A stretch of 64,000 nt of DNA. Source: Viola odorata (taxonomy: Eukaryota; Streptophyta; Magnoliopsida; Malpighiales; Violaceae). Positions 11,425 through 21,010 of this stretch are shown here, in pieces. Within the stretch, counting starts at the first letter, position 1, and each line of letters opens with the position of its first letter. Position numbers and translations under genes: made by a program. The stretch covers positions 46,164,158 to 46,228,157 of the forward strand of contig OY829540.1 of the NCBI GenBank assembly GCA_963691705.1, in the 5' to 3' direction. Below the pieces are notes generated by a model. The model saw only the letters and a list, made by a program, of their open reading frames with translations. It was not told the origin of the DNA and searched no databases.

Positions 11425-12793
11425 TCTCTCAATACCTGCAAGTTTCTTTTATTAGTACAGAGTTCTTTCAAGAATTTTGCATAAGAAGGTATTTTAGAAA
11501 TTAAATCTAGCATAGGAATGTTCACTGCCACTTTGCCGAAAATATTCATGAACTCTTTAGCCTCGTCTAACTTCTTCTGTTTGGAAGACTTGGGAGGATA
11601 GGGAGGTGGAATCTCCACTGGTTCCATAGGTTTTAAACTTTGATCATCAGTCTTAGCCACTAGCTTGGCTAAGATCGGTTCTTCTTTTTCAGCTTCGACT
11701 GGGATATCAGTCTTAGCTTCAGCCTTACCCAAGATTGGTTCTGGCTGAGATTCTGCTTCGATTTCTTCATCCACATCGACGTCTTCATCCTCAAATGAAT
11801 GTTTGTGCATCTCCTTATCTGATTTCGCGCCCTTCCGTTTAGGTAAAATGCTTCCACTCCTAAGATGAATGGCACTCACGTTGTGTCTAGGGTTATCTTC
11901 GGTTGTGGAAGGTAACTTGCCAACTGTCCCTGGTTGTTGTGTCTGTTGGGTAAATTGGTTGATTTGTTTTTGCATTTCAACGTTATGTTTCTGCATCTCA
12001 ACGAGACTGGATTGTGTTGCAAGCATAAATTTCTGCAACGTCTCTTCTATAGGGACTCCAATAATCTTAAGCGGTTGAGGTGCAGGAGGTAACAGTGGAA
12101 CGTTGCTTTGATTCGCTCCAGGTGGTCTGGGTACGAAGTGTTGGAAATTTATGGGAGATTGTTGTGGCTGTTGTTGGTATTGTTGTTGATTTGGTTGGCT
12201 AGGCTGAGGTGTATCTTGTCTCCACCTTAGATTGGGATGTTGTCTCCAGGAGTATTGGTTACTCTCATGTGGGAATCTAGGTTGTCCACTAGATTGTCCT
12301 TGATTGTAGCCATATGCTGCATTTACTGGGATTGGGGCTGGATCGCCCGGTTGTTCCACCATGTAACAACTATGGGTTGGGTGATCTAGCGGTTGGCAGA
12401 TCCCGCAAACCGAAGGCATAGGATTAGTTGCTGCTGCTGTAGTTTGTACCTGAGGTGTGGTACCTATAGAAAGATTCATCAAAATGTTAGTAATCTTATC
12501 AAGCTTATTTTCCACATTTATAGCATTCAAAGAAGAAGGTGTAGAATTTCTCTCGGATGAGGCGTTGTTTTGGTTGTTGTCAGGCATTGTTTGGAGAAGT
12601 AGTTTTGCTCTCGTTGGTGTAAGATCTTGGAGTGCTCCTCCAGCGGCTGCATCTAACCTTTCCCTATCCTTCACACACATTCCATCATAGAAATATTGGA
12701 TAAGGAGATGGTCTGCCACTCCATGAGTAGGGCAAATGTCTTGAAGGTCTCTAAACCTTTGATGATACTCGCTCAGACTCTCTCCTCCCCTCT
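11425..12793 (-). pseudogene. gag C-terminal part of element B
   Basis: Continuation of B's gag after the G insertion, beginning in GGESLSEYHQRFRDL at the CCTCT duplication. It carries the retrotransposon gag helix region, a zinc knuckle CGICQPLDHPTHSC (CX2CX4HX4C), a long Gln/Pro-rich stretch (QPSQPNQQQYQQQPQQS) and the conserved NPRHNVSAIHLRSG before protease. The first 13 codons of the longest open frame here belong to G's LTR, not to B. A frameshift ends it just before protease. Confidence 0.85.
12789..12793. repeat. Target-site duplication of element G, left copy (CCTCT)
   Basis: CCTCT precedes the LTR start TGATACG at 12794 and recurs exactly at 20344-20348 after the other LTR. Confidence 0.9.
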
Positions 12794-13702
12794 TGATACG
12801 ATCCTGGTTCCTTAGGATGCGTAGCACCAATTTTGATCTTTGTTCAAAGACGGATTTCCTGCGGAAATAAATAACTCGACAAGTACGAGCTTAGACCACT
12901 TAGCTAACCTGTGCTAAGAGCCCTAATCGATTTCAAGTCAAGGGTCTTGAATCGGATTCTTAGGACTAGACTCAACAATGTGAGAATCACACTAAGATAA
13001 ACGACACAATAATACAATTCCAAGATTTACTTGTATACGACTCAAGTATTGCGGACTCAAGAAGAACAAGGTTCAACCAACTTGAACAAGGGGCGGAGAT
13101 TGAAGAGAATATCTCAATTTATCAAATAACAGCCAACCTAATAAGGAGGCAAAGTAGTTCCTTATATAGGTTACAATCAAACCCTAAAAGCAAACCTAAT
13201 AGGAATAGAAGTAGGACTTCTAAAATAGGAAGATAGCTTAACTAATTAAACTGTTTAATTACCTAATTAAGCTTAAAGTAATTTAAAGTCAACAACTTAA
13301 ATCTTCAGTCAACGCGCCAGCTTCTGGACACGCGAAACGGGCAGGAGCCGTTTTGAACAATCGGCACGCGCGACAGATGAGTGAATCGGCAACGGCTGAG
13401 TGAAACGGGCAGATGCCGATTTCGTGAGAACGGTCAGAGCCGTTTTGAACGAATCGGACAAGAGCCGTTTTGTGACAAACGGTCAAGTGTCGTTTCTAGC
13501 AGAATCATCATCGGCTATTGTGAATGTAAGGAGATTCACAACTCTAGGGGTCTTCTCTCGAAGTGCAGCTTCCTCACTTGACATCTCACATTCCAGCTCC
13601 TTGTGAATGAGAGATGACAATCGGTCTTGAAGCTTTCTTGCTCTGGCTCGAGTCATTGGACCAGCTGGTGGTAACGGTAGTTGGATGCGTGGATTCGCAT
13701 CA
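12794..13702 (-). repeat. 3' LTR of element G
   Basis: TG...CA-bounded, 909 bp. The minus-strand sense begins TGATGCGAATCC. It contains the last roughly 73 codons of the gag-pol ORF (13483-13702), a TATA-like TATATAAGG (13160-13168, minus) and several AACGG...CCGTT mini-hairpins (13335-13495). Confidence 0.92.
13160..13168 (-). promoter_or_regulatory. TATA-like box in the 3' LTR of element G
   Basis: Minus-strand TATATAAGG. The identical site in the 5' LTR (19801-19809) is the one positioned to drive the element. Confidence 0.5.
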
Positions 13703-16700
13703 TTCCCTCCCCCTTCGGAAGGATTCGCCCTCGAATCCGAATCGGTATCAGCTAAAAGTCCATACTCGTCATCTGCATCAAACAGCGCTAAGTCAGAAAC
13801 ATTGAAAGTAGAGCTAACGGCACCATACTCACTCGGCAATGCCAGTTGGTAGGCATTGTTGTTGATCTTCTCAACAATCTGGAACGGTCCGTCTCCTCTA
13901 GGAGATAGCTTGCCACGGCGTTGGTCAGGAAAACGCTCCTTGCGCATATGCAACCAGACCCAATCGCCCACCTGGAACGTCACTAGCCGTCGGCCCTCGT
14001 TCCGTTTCTGCACAAGCTTGTCATTCATGCGCTCAATGTTCTGTTTGGCCTTAGCATGCAATTGCTTGACAAAATCAGCCTTTTGTGCACCATCTAAACT
14101 TACAACATCACTCAAAGGTAAGGGAGTTAAATCCAAAACAGTTCTAGGATTAAATCCATACACAAGTTCAAACGGCGAGTAATGAGTAGTAGAATGAACA
14201 GCACGGTTGTAAGCAAATTCAATAAATGGTAAATGATCAACCCAAGTAGAAACATGCTTACTAACTAAGGTGCGTAAAAGGGAGCCAAGAGTCCGATTTA
14301 CCACCTCAGTTTGACCATCGGTTTGTGGGTGATAAGATGTAGAATACAATAATTTAGTACCAAGTTTCTTCCACAAAACACGCCAAAAATGACTAAGAAA
14401 CTTAGTATCTCTATCACTCACAATAGTTAAGGGTATACCATGCAAACGGACTACTTCACGAAAGAACAAATCAGCGACCTGAGTAGCATCACAAGTAGTA
14501 GAACATGGAATAAAGTGGGACATCTTCGAAAATCTGTCCACCACAACAAAGACACTATCCTTTCCATTCTTAGACCTAGGCAATCCAACGACAAAATCCA
14601 TAGACAAATTGGTCCAAGGGTGAGAAGGGACAGGTAACGGCATGTATTCTCCATGACCAGCAGATTTCGACTTGGCTCGACGACATATTAAACATCTAGC
14701 AATAATGTGGACAACATCACGCTTCATGTGAGGCCAATAAAAGTGATCATGCAATACATCCAAGGTTTTAGTCACGCCAAAGTGACCCATTAAGCCACCA
14801 CTATGGGCTTCATGCACAAGTAATTCACGAAGAGAGCAATGAGGAATACACAAATGTTTGCCTTTAAATAAATAACCCTCATGCTTGTAGAATTTAGAAC
14901 CAGAAATAGAAACGCCATGCAAGTAAATAGCACTAAAATCAGAATCGGTTGCATAGAGCTCTATAATGTGCGAAAATCCAAGCAATTTGGCATTTAGAGA
15001 AGTAATCAGCACATACCGTCGCGATAGCGCATCGGCAACAATATTCTCTTTACCTTGCTTGTACTGAATGTGGTAAGGGAACGCCTCTATAAACTCCATC
15101 CAAACGGCATGTCGCCGATTGAGCTTCCCTTGACCCTTTAGGTACTTCAAGCTCAAATGGTCTGTGTGGATGATAAACTCCCTTGGCATCAGATAGTGTT
15201 GCCATGTTTCTAACGCTCGGACAAGAGCATAGAACTCCTTGTCATAGGTCGGATATCGGAGCTGAGCATCCTTGAGCTTCTCACTGAAAAAGGCAATCGG
15301 TCGTTTCTCCTGCAGCAGAACGGCACCGATTCCTAATCCACTGGCGTCACACTCTATCTCAAACGCCTTGCTGAAGTCGGGCAATGCTAGCACGGGAGCG
15401 GCACAGAGCCGTTCCTTGAGGGTAGCAAACGCCTCCTCCTGTTGTTGCTCCCACCTGAAAACAACATTCTTTTTTGTTAAATCATTCAATGGAACGGCAA
15501 TGGTGCTAAAATCCTTTACAAAACGCCGATAGAAGCTTGCTAATCCATGGAACGATCTCACATCGGTAACGGCCTTCGGCGTCGGCCATTCCCGTATTGC
15601 GCGGATCTTCTCTTCATCCACTTTAACGCCATCTGCACTTACAATGAAACCAAGAAAACCAACTTGTTCCAATGCAAAAGAACACTTACTAGGTTTAGCA
15701 TATAATTTCTGCTCACGAAGCGTTAGAAAAACTTCCTTAAGATGTAAAACATGCTCATCCAATGATTTGCTATAGATTAAAATGTCATCAAAATAAACTA
15801 CAACAAATTTACCAATTAAGTGCCGAAGTACATGGTTCATTAATCTCATAAAGGTGCTAGGAGCATTAGTCAAGCCAAACGGCATAACCATCCATTCATA
15901 TAAACCATACTTAGTCTTAAAAGCGGTTTTCCATTCATCCCCTTCTTTCATACGAATCTGGTGGTAGCCACTCATTAAATCAATTTTAGAAAATAATTTA
16001 CTACCACTTAATTCATCTAACATATCATCCAATCGAGGAATAGGATGGCGATACTTTACAGTGATTTTGTTGACTGCTCTACAATCAACACACATGCGCC
16101 AAGATCCATCCTTCTTTGGGACTAGAATGACTGGAACGGCACATGGAGACAGACTCTCCCGAACGTACCCACGCGCAAGCAAATCGTCCACTTGCCGTTG
16201 CAGTTCCTTTGTCTCCTCTGGATTGGATCGGTAAGCCGGCCGATGGGGAATTGCCGATCCAGGAACAAAGTCGATCTGATGTTCGATGCCTCGAATCGGA
16301 GGTAAACCAGGTGGCATCTCTTCGGGTAGAACATCTCCAAATTCCTGCAAGAGAGAAGATATACCAATCGGAACGGTGTTGTGCCGTTCCGTTTCATTGG
16401 AGGTTAAACAAGAAGAGCGAAAATGGATTAGAAGTAGAGGACGGCTTGCGTCAAAACAGTTGTTATGAGAAAGCATGGCTCTCCTCACTTCGCTCCCCTT
16501 GGCATATACACTCAATTTCTTTTTATTTACCTCTCCTTTTCTCTCAATGCCACGCTCAGCACGCTTACTCTTTTCGTGCGAATGTTTACACTCTCCCTCT
16601 GCATGCTTGCTGTTTTCATGCGAATGTTTAAGGCTCACACACTCAGTGGTTCCCTCTATACTTTTTACACTCAAACCTTCTTTTTCTCTCGCAAGCTGTT

Positions 16701-18516
16701 TTGCAATTTCATATTCAGCATGTGACTTAGCAAGCCATTGCTGATCCTCAAACACTGCAGCTTGTGTTAACGGTGCCAAGGTGAATTTCTGACCATCCTT
16801 AACCAATTTGTAGAGGTTTCTCTTCCCATCATGATTCGCTTCGCGATCAAACTGCCATGGGCGTCCAAGGAGGATATGGCTTGCTTGCATCGGCACAACA
16901 TCACAGAGAACCCCATCTTGGTATTTGCCGATACGAAACTTAACAAGTACCTGTTTGGTCACCTTAATACCGTTGTCATCCGTCATCCAGTGTAGACGAT
17001 ACGGTTTCGGATGCTTTACCGTCGGCAAGTCCAGCTTATGAACCATCAGCGCACTGGCACAGTTGGTGCAGCTTCCGTTGTCTATAATAATGGAACAGCC
17101 CTTGTGATCAATCACACCTCGTGTGTGGAACAGATTGGTCCGTTGCTCCTCATCACACACTTCTTCTGTGGACTGCACGCTCAGGTTCCGTCGGATTACA
17201 AGCAACCGAACATGCTCACCTCTCTGACAGTCAATATCCGAATCGGTCTGACCATTTTCCTCAGGTTCTGTTTTCTCCTGTTCATCATCCGATTCTTCCT
17301 CTCCATTCGGCCGGATGATGAAGACTCTCTTATTCGGACACTCCGCTTTCTTGTGTCCTTGACCGTTGCATTTGAAACAAACAATTTCCTTAGTGGCTGG
17401 CCGATCCACAGGTGGAGTGTAAGGTTTAGTAGTAGCCGATTTGGACGGGATAACGGCACTGGCGGGTGTCTTCGGAACGGTAGAAGTTGTTCTGTCTTCC
17501 TTATACCAAGACGGCTTCTTCCACGGTGTCGATCCAGTAGACGTAGAAGAGCTCTTAGCTTTCCGATGCTTCTCAATCTTTTGAGCCATGTGAAGCATCT
17601 CCTCAAGAGTATTGTATTGCGTCAGCTCCAGGGCGTCGGCAATCTCTGCATTCAATCCAGCAATAAACCGAGCCATCGTTACCTCAGGTTCCTCAGTAAT
17701 TTTTGCTTGAGCTAAAGCAATCTCCATCTCATTAAAGTAGGCACCAACTCCCTTGCTGCCCTGCTTCAAGGTTTGAAGCCGTTGATGAAGCTCACGGTGA
17801 AAGTGGGTAGGGACAAACCGTTGTCTCATCGCCTGTTTCATCTCAACCCAGTCATTAATCGGACCAGCATAAACAGCGGCTCTCTTCAGGTTGAGTTGTT
17901 CCCACCAATGACTAGCATATCCACTGAATTCTACTGCTGCTAACTGAACCTTTTTACCCTCTGAATAATTGTGGCATAAAAAAATAGCATCTACTTTCCG
18001 TTCCCATGTCAAGAAGGTATCAAGGTCGTCAGTACCCTCAAACGGAGGTATTTTCATTTTGATGCTGTTGAGATTAGCATCTAAACGGTCACCCTCCCAT
18101 TCTCTCCTACCATCACGACGGTCTCGTCTCTCTCTCCTCTGTCCATCCCTTGCATTTATCCAGCCTTCTCCCCCATCAGGTTCTTCTTCCAAATCAGAAT
18201 GTGGTAATTGTGGACCACGTCTGGCAAGTCGCCTAGGAGGGACCAAAGCAAGATTACGCCGACGATTCACATCACGTGGTCGACGGGCATTGTCATCTTC
18301 TTCGGACAGATCAGTCAAACGGCCATCACGTTGGTTATTCGCGGCTATAAGAACTGGATTTATGGTAGCTAACTCTTCCACCCTAGCTATTCTTGCATCG
18401 GCAGTTAGCTGCCGCTCATTGGCAGTTACTTGCCATTCATTCAATGTTCGGAGTTGTTCCGTTATGTTGGCTAGCATAGCCGACAGATCGGGTTGTTGTA
18501 CTCCTTCTTGGGACAT
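13483..18516 (-). CDS. gag-pol: Gag-Pol polyprotein of element G (CRM-like chromovirus)
   Basis: One uninterrupted frame of 1677 residues encodes all retrotransposition proteins. Rough positions: gag with WWEQLNLKR (about 220) and a zinc knuckle CFKCNGQGHKKAEC (about 380); protease with IIDNGSCTN (about 477); RT with [14 protein letters not shown] and catalytic [11 protein letters not shown] (about 907); RNase H with IECDASGLGIGAVL (about 1054); integrase with an HHCC zinc finger (HSGGLMGHFG ... CLICRRAK, about 1240-1280) and catalytic D, D, E in SMDFVVGLP, SDRDTKFL and DGQTEVVNRT (about 1306, 1367, 1405). The C-terminus has GDWVWLHMRKERFPDQR and PMTRARARKLQ, without a classical chromodomain. 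The start is the first ATG of the frame, just after the leader. The protease-RT linker has a short KHSHE repeat. All catalytic residues are present, so this copy could be active. Confidence 0.95.
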   Translation of the reverse strand: MSQEGVQQPDLSAMLANITEQLRTLNEWQVTANERQLTADARIARVEELATINPVLIAANNQRDGRLTDLSEEDDNARRPRDVNRRRNLALVPPRRLARRGPQLPHSDLEEEPDGGEGWINARDGQRRERRDRRDGRREWEGDRLDANLNSIKMKIPPFEGTDDLDTFLTWERKVDAIFLCHNYSEGKKVQLAAVEFSGYASHWWEQLNLKRAAVYAGPINDWVEMKQAMRQRFVPTHFHRELHQRLQTLKQGSKGVGAYFNEMEIALAQAKITEEPEVTMARFIAGLNAEIADALELTQYNTLEEMLHMAQKIEKHRKAKSSSTSTGSTPWKKPSWYKEDRTTSTVPKTPASAVIPSKSATTKPYTPPVDRPATKEIVCFKCNGQGHKKAECPNKRVFIIRPNGEEESDDEQEKTEPEENGQTDSDIDCQRGEHVRLLVIRRNLSVQSTEEVCDEEQRTNLFHTRGVIDHKGCSIIIDNGSCTNCASALMVHKLDLPTVKHPKPYRLHWMTDDNGIKVTKQVLVKFRIGKYQDGVLCDVVPMQASHILLGRPWQFDREANHDGKRNLYKLVKDGQKFTLAPLTQAAVFEDQQWLAKSHAEYEIAKQLAREKEGLSVKSIEGTTECVSLKHSHENSKHAEGECKHSHEKSKRAERGIERKGEVNKKKLSVYAKGSEVRRAMLSHNNCFDASRPLLLIHFRSSCLTSNETERHNTVPIGISSLLQEFGDVLPEEMPPGLPPIRGIEHQIDFVPGSAIPHRPAYRSNPEETKELQRQVDDLLARGYVRESLSPCAVPVILVPKKDGSWRMCVDCRAVNKITVKYRHPIPRLDDMLDELSGSKLFSKIDLMSGYHQIRMKEGDEWKTAFKTKYGLYEWMVMPFGLTNAPSTFMRLMNHVLRHLIGKFVVVYFDDILIYSKSLDEHVLHLKEVFLTLREQKLYAKPSKCSFALEQVGFLGFIVSADGVKVDEEKIRAIREWPTPKAVTDVRSFHGLASFYRRFVKDFSTIAVPLNDLTKKNVVFRWEQQQEEAFATLKERLCAAPVLALPDFSKAFEIECDASGLGIGAVLLQEKRPIAFFSEKLKDAQLRYPTYDKEFYALVRALETWQHYLMPREFIIHTDHLSLKYLKGQGKLNRRHAVWMEFIEAFPYHIQYKQGKENIVADALSRRYVLITSLNAKLLGFSHIIELYATDSDFSAIYLHGVSISGSKFYKHEGYLFKGKHLCIPHCSLRELLVHEAHSGGLMGHFGVTKTLDVLHDHFYWPHMKRDVVHIIARCLICRRAKSKSAGHGEYMPLPVPSHPWTNLSMDFVVGLPRSKNGKDSVFVVVDRFSKMSHFIPCSTTCDATQVADLFFREVVRLHGIPLTIVSDRDTKFLSHFWRVLWKKLGTKLLYSTSYHPQTDGQTEVVNRTLGSLLRTLVSKHVSTWVDHLPFIEFAYNRAVHSTTHYSPFELVYGFNPRTVLDLTPLPLSDVVSLDGAQKADFVKQLHAKAKQNIERMNDKLVQKRNEGRRLVTFQVGDWVWLHMRKERFPDQRRGKLSPRGDGPFQIVEKINNNAYQLALPSEYGAVSSTFNVSDLALFDADDEYGLLADTDSDSRANPSEGGGNDANPRIQLPLPPAGPMTRARARKLQDRLSSLIHKELECEMSSEEAALREKTPRVVNLLTFTIADDDSARNDT
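13703..13716 (-). other. Polypurine tract of element G (within the ORF)
   Basis: Minus-strand GAAGGGGGAGGGAA directly precedes the 3' LTR. The coding frame runs through it into the LTR, as known for CRM elements. Confidence 0.75.
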
Positions 18517-19434
18517 CTATATTTTTCCTGAAATCACAACACAAAAGGAAACGTAAAATTGCACTATTCCTAGCACTCCCTCACGTGTTTACTCTCGTGT
18601 TTTATCACTCGAATAATCTCACAATTTCTCTCAAAATCTCCTTTTGTTCAAACGTTAGTCAGACTCAAGAATCCAAAGAAAAGCTTCCAAGAAGACTCGC
18701 AAAGAAAACTAGCACGGAAAAGAATTGTGACACTTGATATTTGAGTAATTGCAAGAACAACCAATCAAACAAATAGCAAGTAGAGTAGAAGGCAATTTCA
18801 AGGAATCAAGAAAGCTCAAATTGACTCGAACGGACTCAAACAAATTCAATTTCAGTTATGATTGTAATATCCAATCGCAGTTCAATTTAATTCCTTGATA
18901 AATCTGGTTTTTATGGAGAAAATACTTCTATATATTTTTGTATTTGCAGAATCGAATCCCTTTCTTTTCTTTGGGAATTTTCCCTGTTTTTTTTTTTTTT
19001 TTTTTACAGCAAAACACAATTTAGTGTTTTGATCAGAACATTTTACTCTGAACTCCGAATCGACCGATTCTTTTTGATTCGGAATCCCAACAGATTCAGC
19101 TTTCCAACGAAACTACAATCACCCAAATCGGACTTCAGTTGCTATATATATAAATATAAATTCGACAACTGATACTGAACAGAATTTTTTTTTTTTTTTT
19201 TTTTTTTTTTGTATTTCGTGACCTTCTTGTGGGTAGAAAACGCAAGTAATTTAGCAAATTTGAACACAACAAACTGGACCGAAACACAACCAATTGTATT
19301 CAAGTAACTAACCAAGCATAACAAAGAAATCGGTTTTGGAATGGAGTAGAAAGGGATACCGATTTCAACAAAGAAAACTTGAAACAATTGAAGATACTTA
19401 CCAATCTTTGAACGCCTTAAGCTCCGCTACCAAC
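18517..19434 (-). other. Untranslated leader of element G
   Basis: 918 bp between PBS and ATG. AT-rich, with two long T runs on the plus strand (18987-19006 and 19185-19210; A runs in the transcript). No ORF of note. Confidence 0.7.
19414..19434 (-). other. Primer-binding-site-like sequence of element G
   Basis: The minus strand just after the 5' LTR reads GTTGGTAGCGGAGCTTAAGG. This resembles the initiator-Met tRNA complement TGGTATCAGAGC with substitutions. Position is certain, tRNA identity is not. Confidence 0.45.
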
Positions 19435-20343
19435 TGATACGATCCTGGTTCCTTAGGATGCGTAGCACCAATTTTGATCTTTGTTCAAAGGCGGATTTCC
19501 TGCGGAAATAAATAACTCGACAAGTACGAGCTTAGACCACTTAGCTAACCTGTGCTAAGAGCCCTAATCGATTTCAAGTCAAGGGTCTTGAATCGGATTC
19601 TTAGGACTAGACTCAACAATGTGAGAATCACACTAAGATAAACGACACAATAATACAATTCCAAGATTTACTTGTATACGACTCAAGTATTGCGGACTCA
19701 AGAAGAACAAGGTTCAACCAACTTGAACAAGGGGCGGAGATTGAAGAGAATATCTCAATTTATCAAATAACAGCCAACCTAATAAGGAGGCAAAGTAGTT
19801 CCTTATATAGGTTACAATCAAACCCTAAAAGCAAACCTAATAGGAATAGAAGTAGGACTTCTAAAATAGGAAGATAGCTTAACTAATTAAACTGTTTAAT
19901 TACCTAATTAAGCTTAAAGTAATTTAAAGTCAACAACTTAAATCTTCAGTCAACGCGCCAGCTTCTGGACACGCGAAACGGGCAGGAGCCGTTTTGAACA
20001 ATCGGCACGCGCGACAGATGAGTGAATCGGCAACGGCTGAGTGAAACGGGCAGATGCCGATTTCGTGAGAACGGTCAGAGCCGTTTTGAACGAATCGGAC
20101 AAGAGCCATTTTGTGACAAACGGTCAAGTGCCGTTTCTAGCAGAATCATCATCGACTATTGTGAATGTAAGGAGATTCACAACTCTAGGGGTCTTCTCTC
20201 GAAGTGCAGCTTCCTCACTTAACATCTCACATTCCAGCTCCTTGTGAATGAGAGATGACAATCGGTCTTGAAGCTTTTTTGCTCTGGCTCGAGTCATTGG
20301 ACCAGCTGGTGGTAACGGTAGTTGGATGCGTGGATTCGCATCA
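19435..20343 (-). repeat. 5' LTR of element G
   Basis: 909 bp, partner of 12794-13702. Differences seen by eye are all transitions. It carries the candidate promoter, with TATATAAGG at 19801-19809 (minus). Confidence 0.92.
19801..19809 (-). promoter_or_regulatory. TATA-like box of element G promoter (5' LTR)
   Basis: Minus-strand TATATAAGG in the 5' LTR, upstream of the leader and gag-pol start. Confidence 0.5.
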
Positions 20344-20348
20344 CCTCT
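20344..20348. repeat. Target-site duplication of element G, right copy (CCTCT)
   Basis: Exact match to 12789-12793. Confidence 0.9.
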
Positions 20349-20934
20349 GCTGAACGGAAACTAAACTTTTTCTTGTTGTTTTTGCCTTAGTCGCGTTCCA
20401 ATATTTGTTCAGGAAGGCAGTGGACATGTCTCCCCATGTTGTAATGGTATTGTGGGGCAAGCTATAGAACCAATTCTTAGCTGAGTCTTTGAGAGACCAA
20501 GGAAATGACTTCAGTTTGGTTCTCTCAATTGTTACTCCTACTGGTTTTAGGGTATCACATTAGAGGTGAAGGTTCCTCAAGTGGTTATACGGATTCTCGT
20601 TTGAGTGGCCATGGAACTTGGTTAAGTTGGCAATGTTTGTCTTGATAGACCAATCATTAGCCATCGGGGGTAGATTAATATAGGAGTAGGTCACTCGTTC
20701 TGCCCCTCTATTTTGTTCCCTCATCGTCTGTTCTTGTTGGTTTTCCTCCATGGTTGGTATTGGGTTTTCAGCTGGGTTTGAATCTTGGCCTAGATTGTTG
20801 CTGGGACCAGATTCTGTTTGTGTCCCTGAAAATTCACAGTTAGTCTTTCTCTTGGCTTTCTTTCTGTTTTGTGCTTCAGCTTTTGTAAGTTCCGGATTCA
20901 AAGGTAGTAAATCTTCTTTTGAGGACCTAGTCAT
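20344..20934 (-). pseudogene. gag N-terminal part of element B
   Basis: Starts MTRSSKEDLLPLNPE at 20934, matching D's MTRRSALDLLPYDPE. Then come a charged segment with LGQD and PPMANDWSIKTNIANLTKFHG (matching the HDWTVK...LPFFRG region of D's gag). A TAA at 20560-20562 interrupts the frame. Homology continues (WSLKDSAKNWFYSLP, WGDMSTAFLNKYW) to the CCTCT junction, after which the frame resumes at 12793 across element G. This pairing proves the G insertion. Confidence 0.85.
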
Positions 20935-20987
20935 CAACTGCAAAAGATAAAAATAAAAACAAAACTACAAGAAACACCGTCAAAAGA

Positions 20988-21005
20988 TCCCCGACAACGG
21001 CGCCA
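20988..21005 (-). other. Primer binding site of element B (tRNA-Asp type)
   Basis: Minus-strand TGGCGCCGTTGTCGGGGA matches the 3' end complement of plant tRNA-Asp with one mismatch. It sits just inside the 5' LTR and upstream of gag. Confidence 0.8.
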
Positions 21006-21010
21006 AAATT

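Larger units (their letters stand above)
12794..20343 (-). mobile_element. Element G: complete, apparently intact CRM-like chromovirus
   Basis: 7550 bp on the minus strand: 5' LTR 20343-19435, PBS-like site, leader, one 1677-codon gag-pol ORF, PPT, 3' LTR 13702-12794. The LTRs are both 909 bp with six differences seen by eye. The 5-bp target duplication is perfect. Removing it rejoins B's gag in frame. The lack of a canonical chromodomain, and an ORF end lying inside the 3' LTR with a TRARARKLQ segment, fit the CRM (centromeric) lineage. Confidence 0.9.

Noticed and set aside
17011..17715. 234-codon plus-strand frame within element G
   Set aside because: Antisense to the intact gag-pol ORF, with no recognisable domain.
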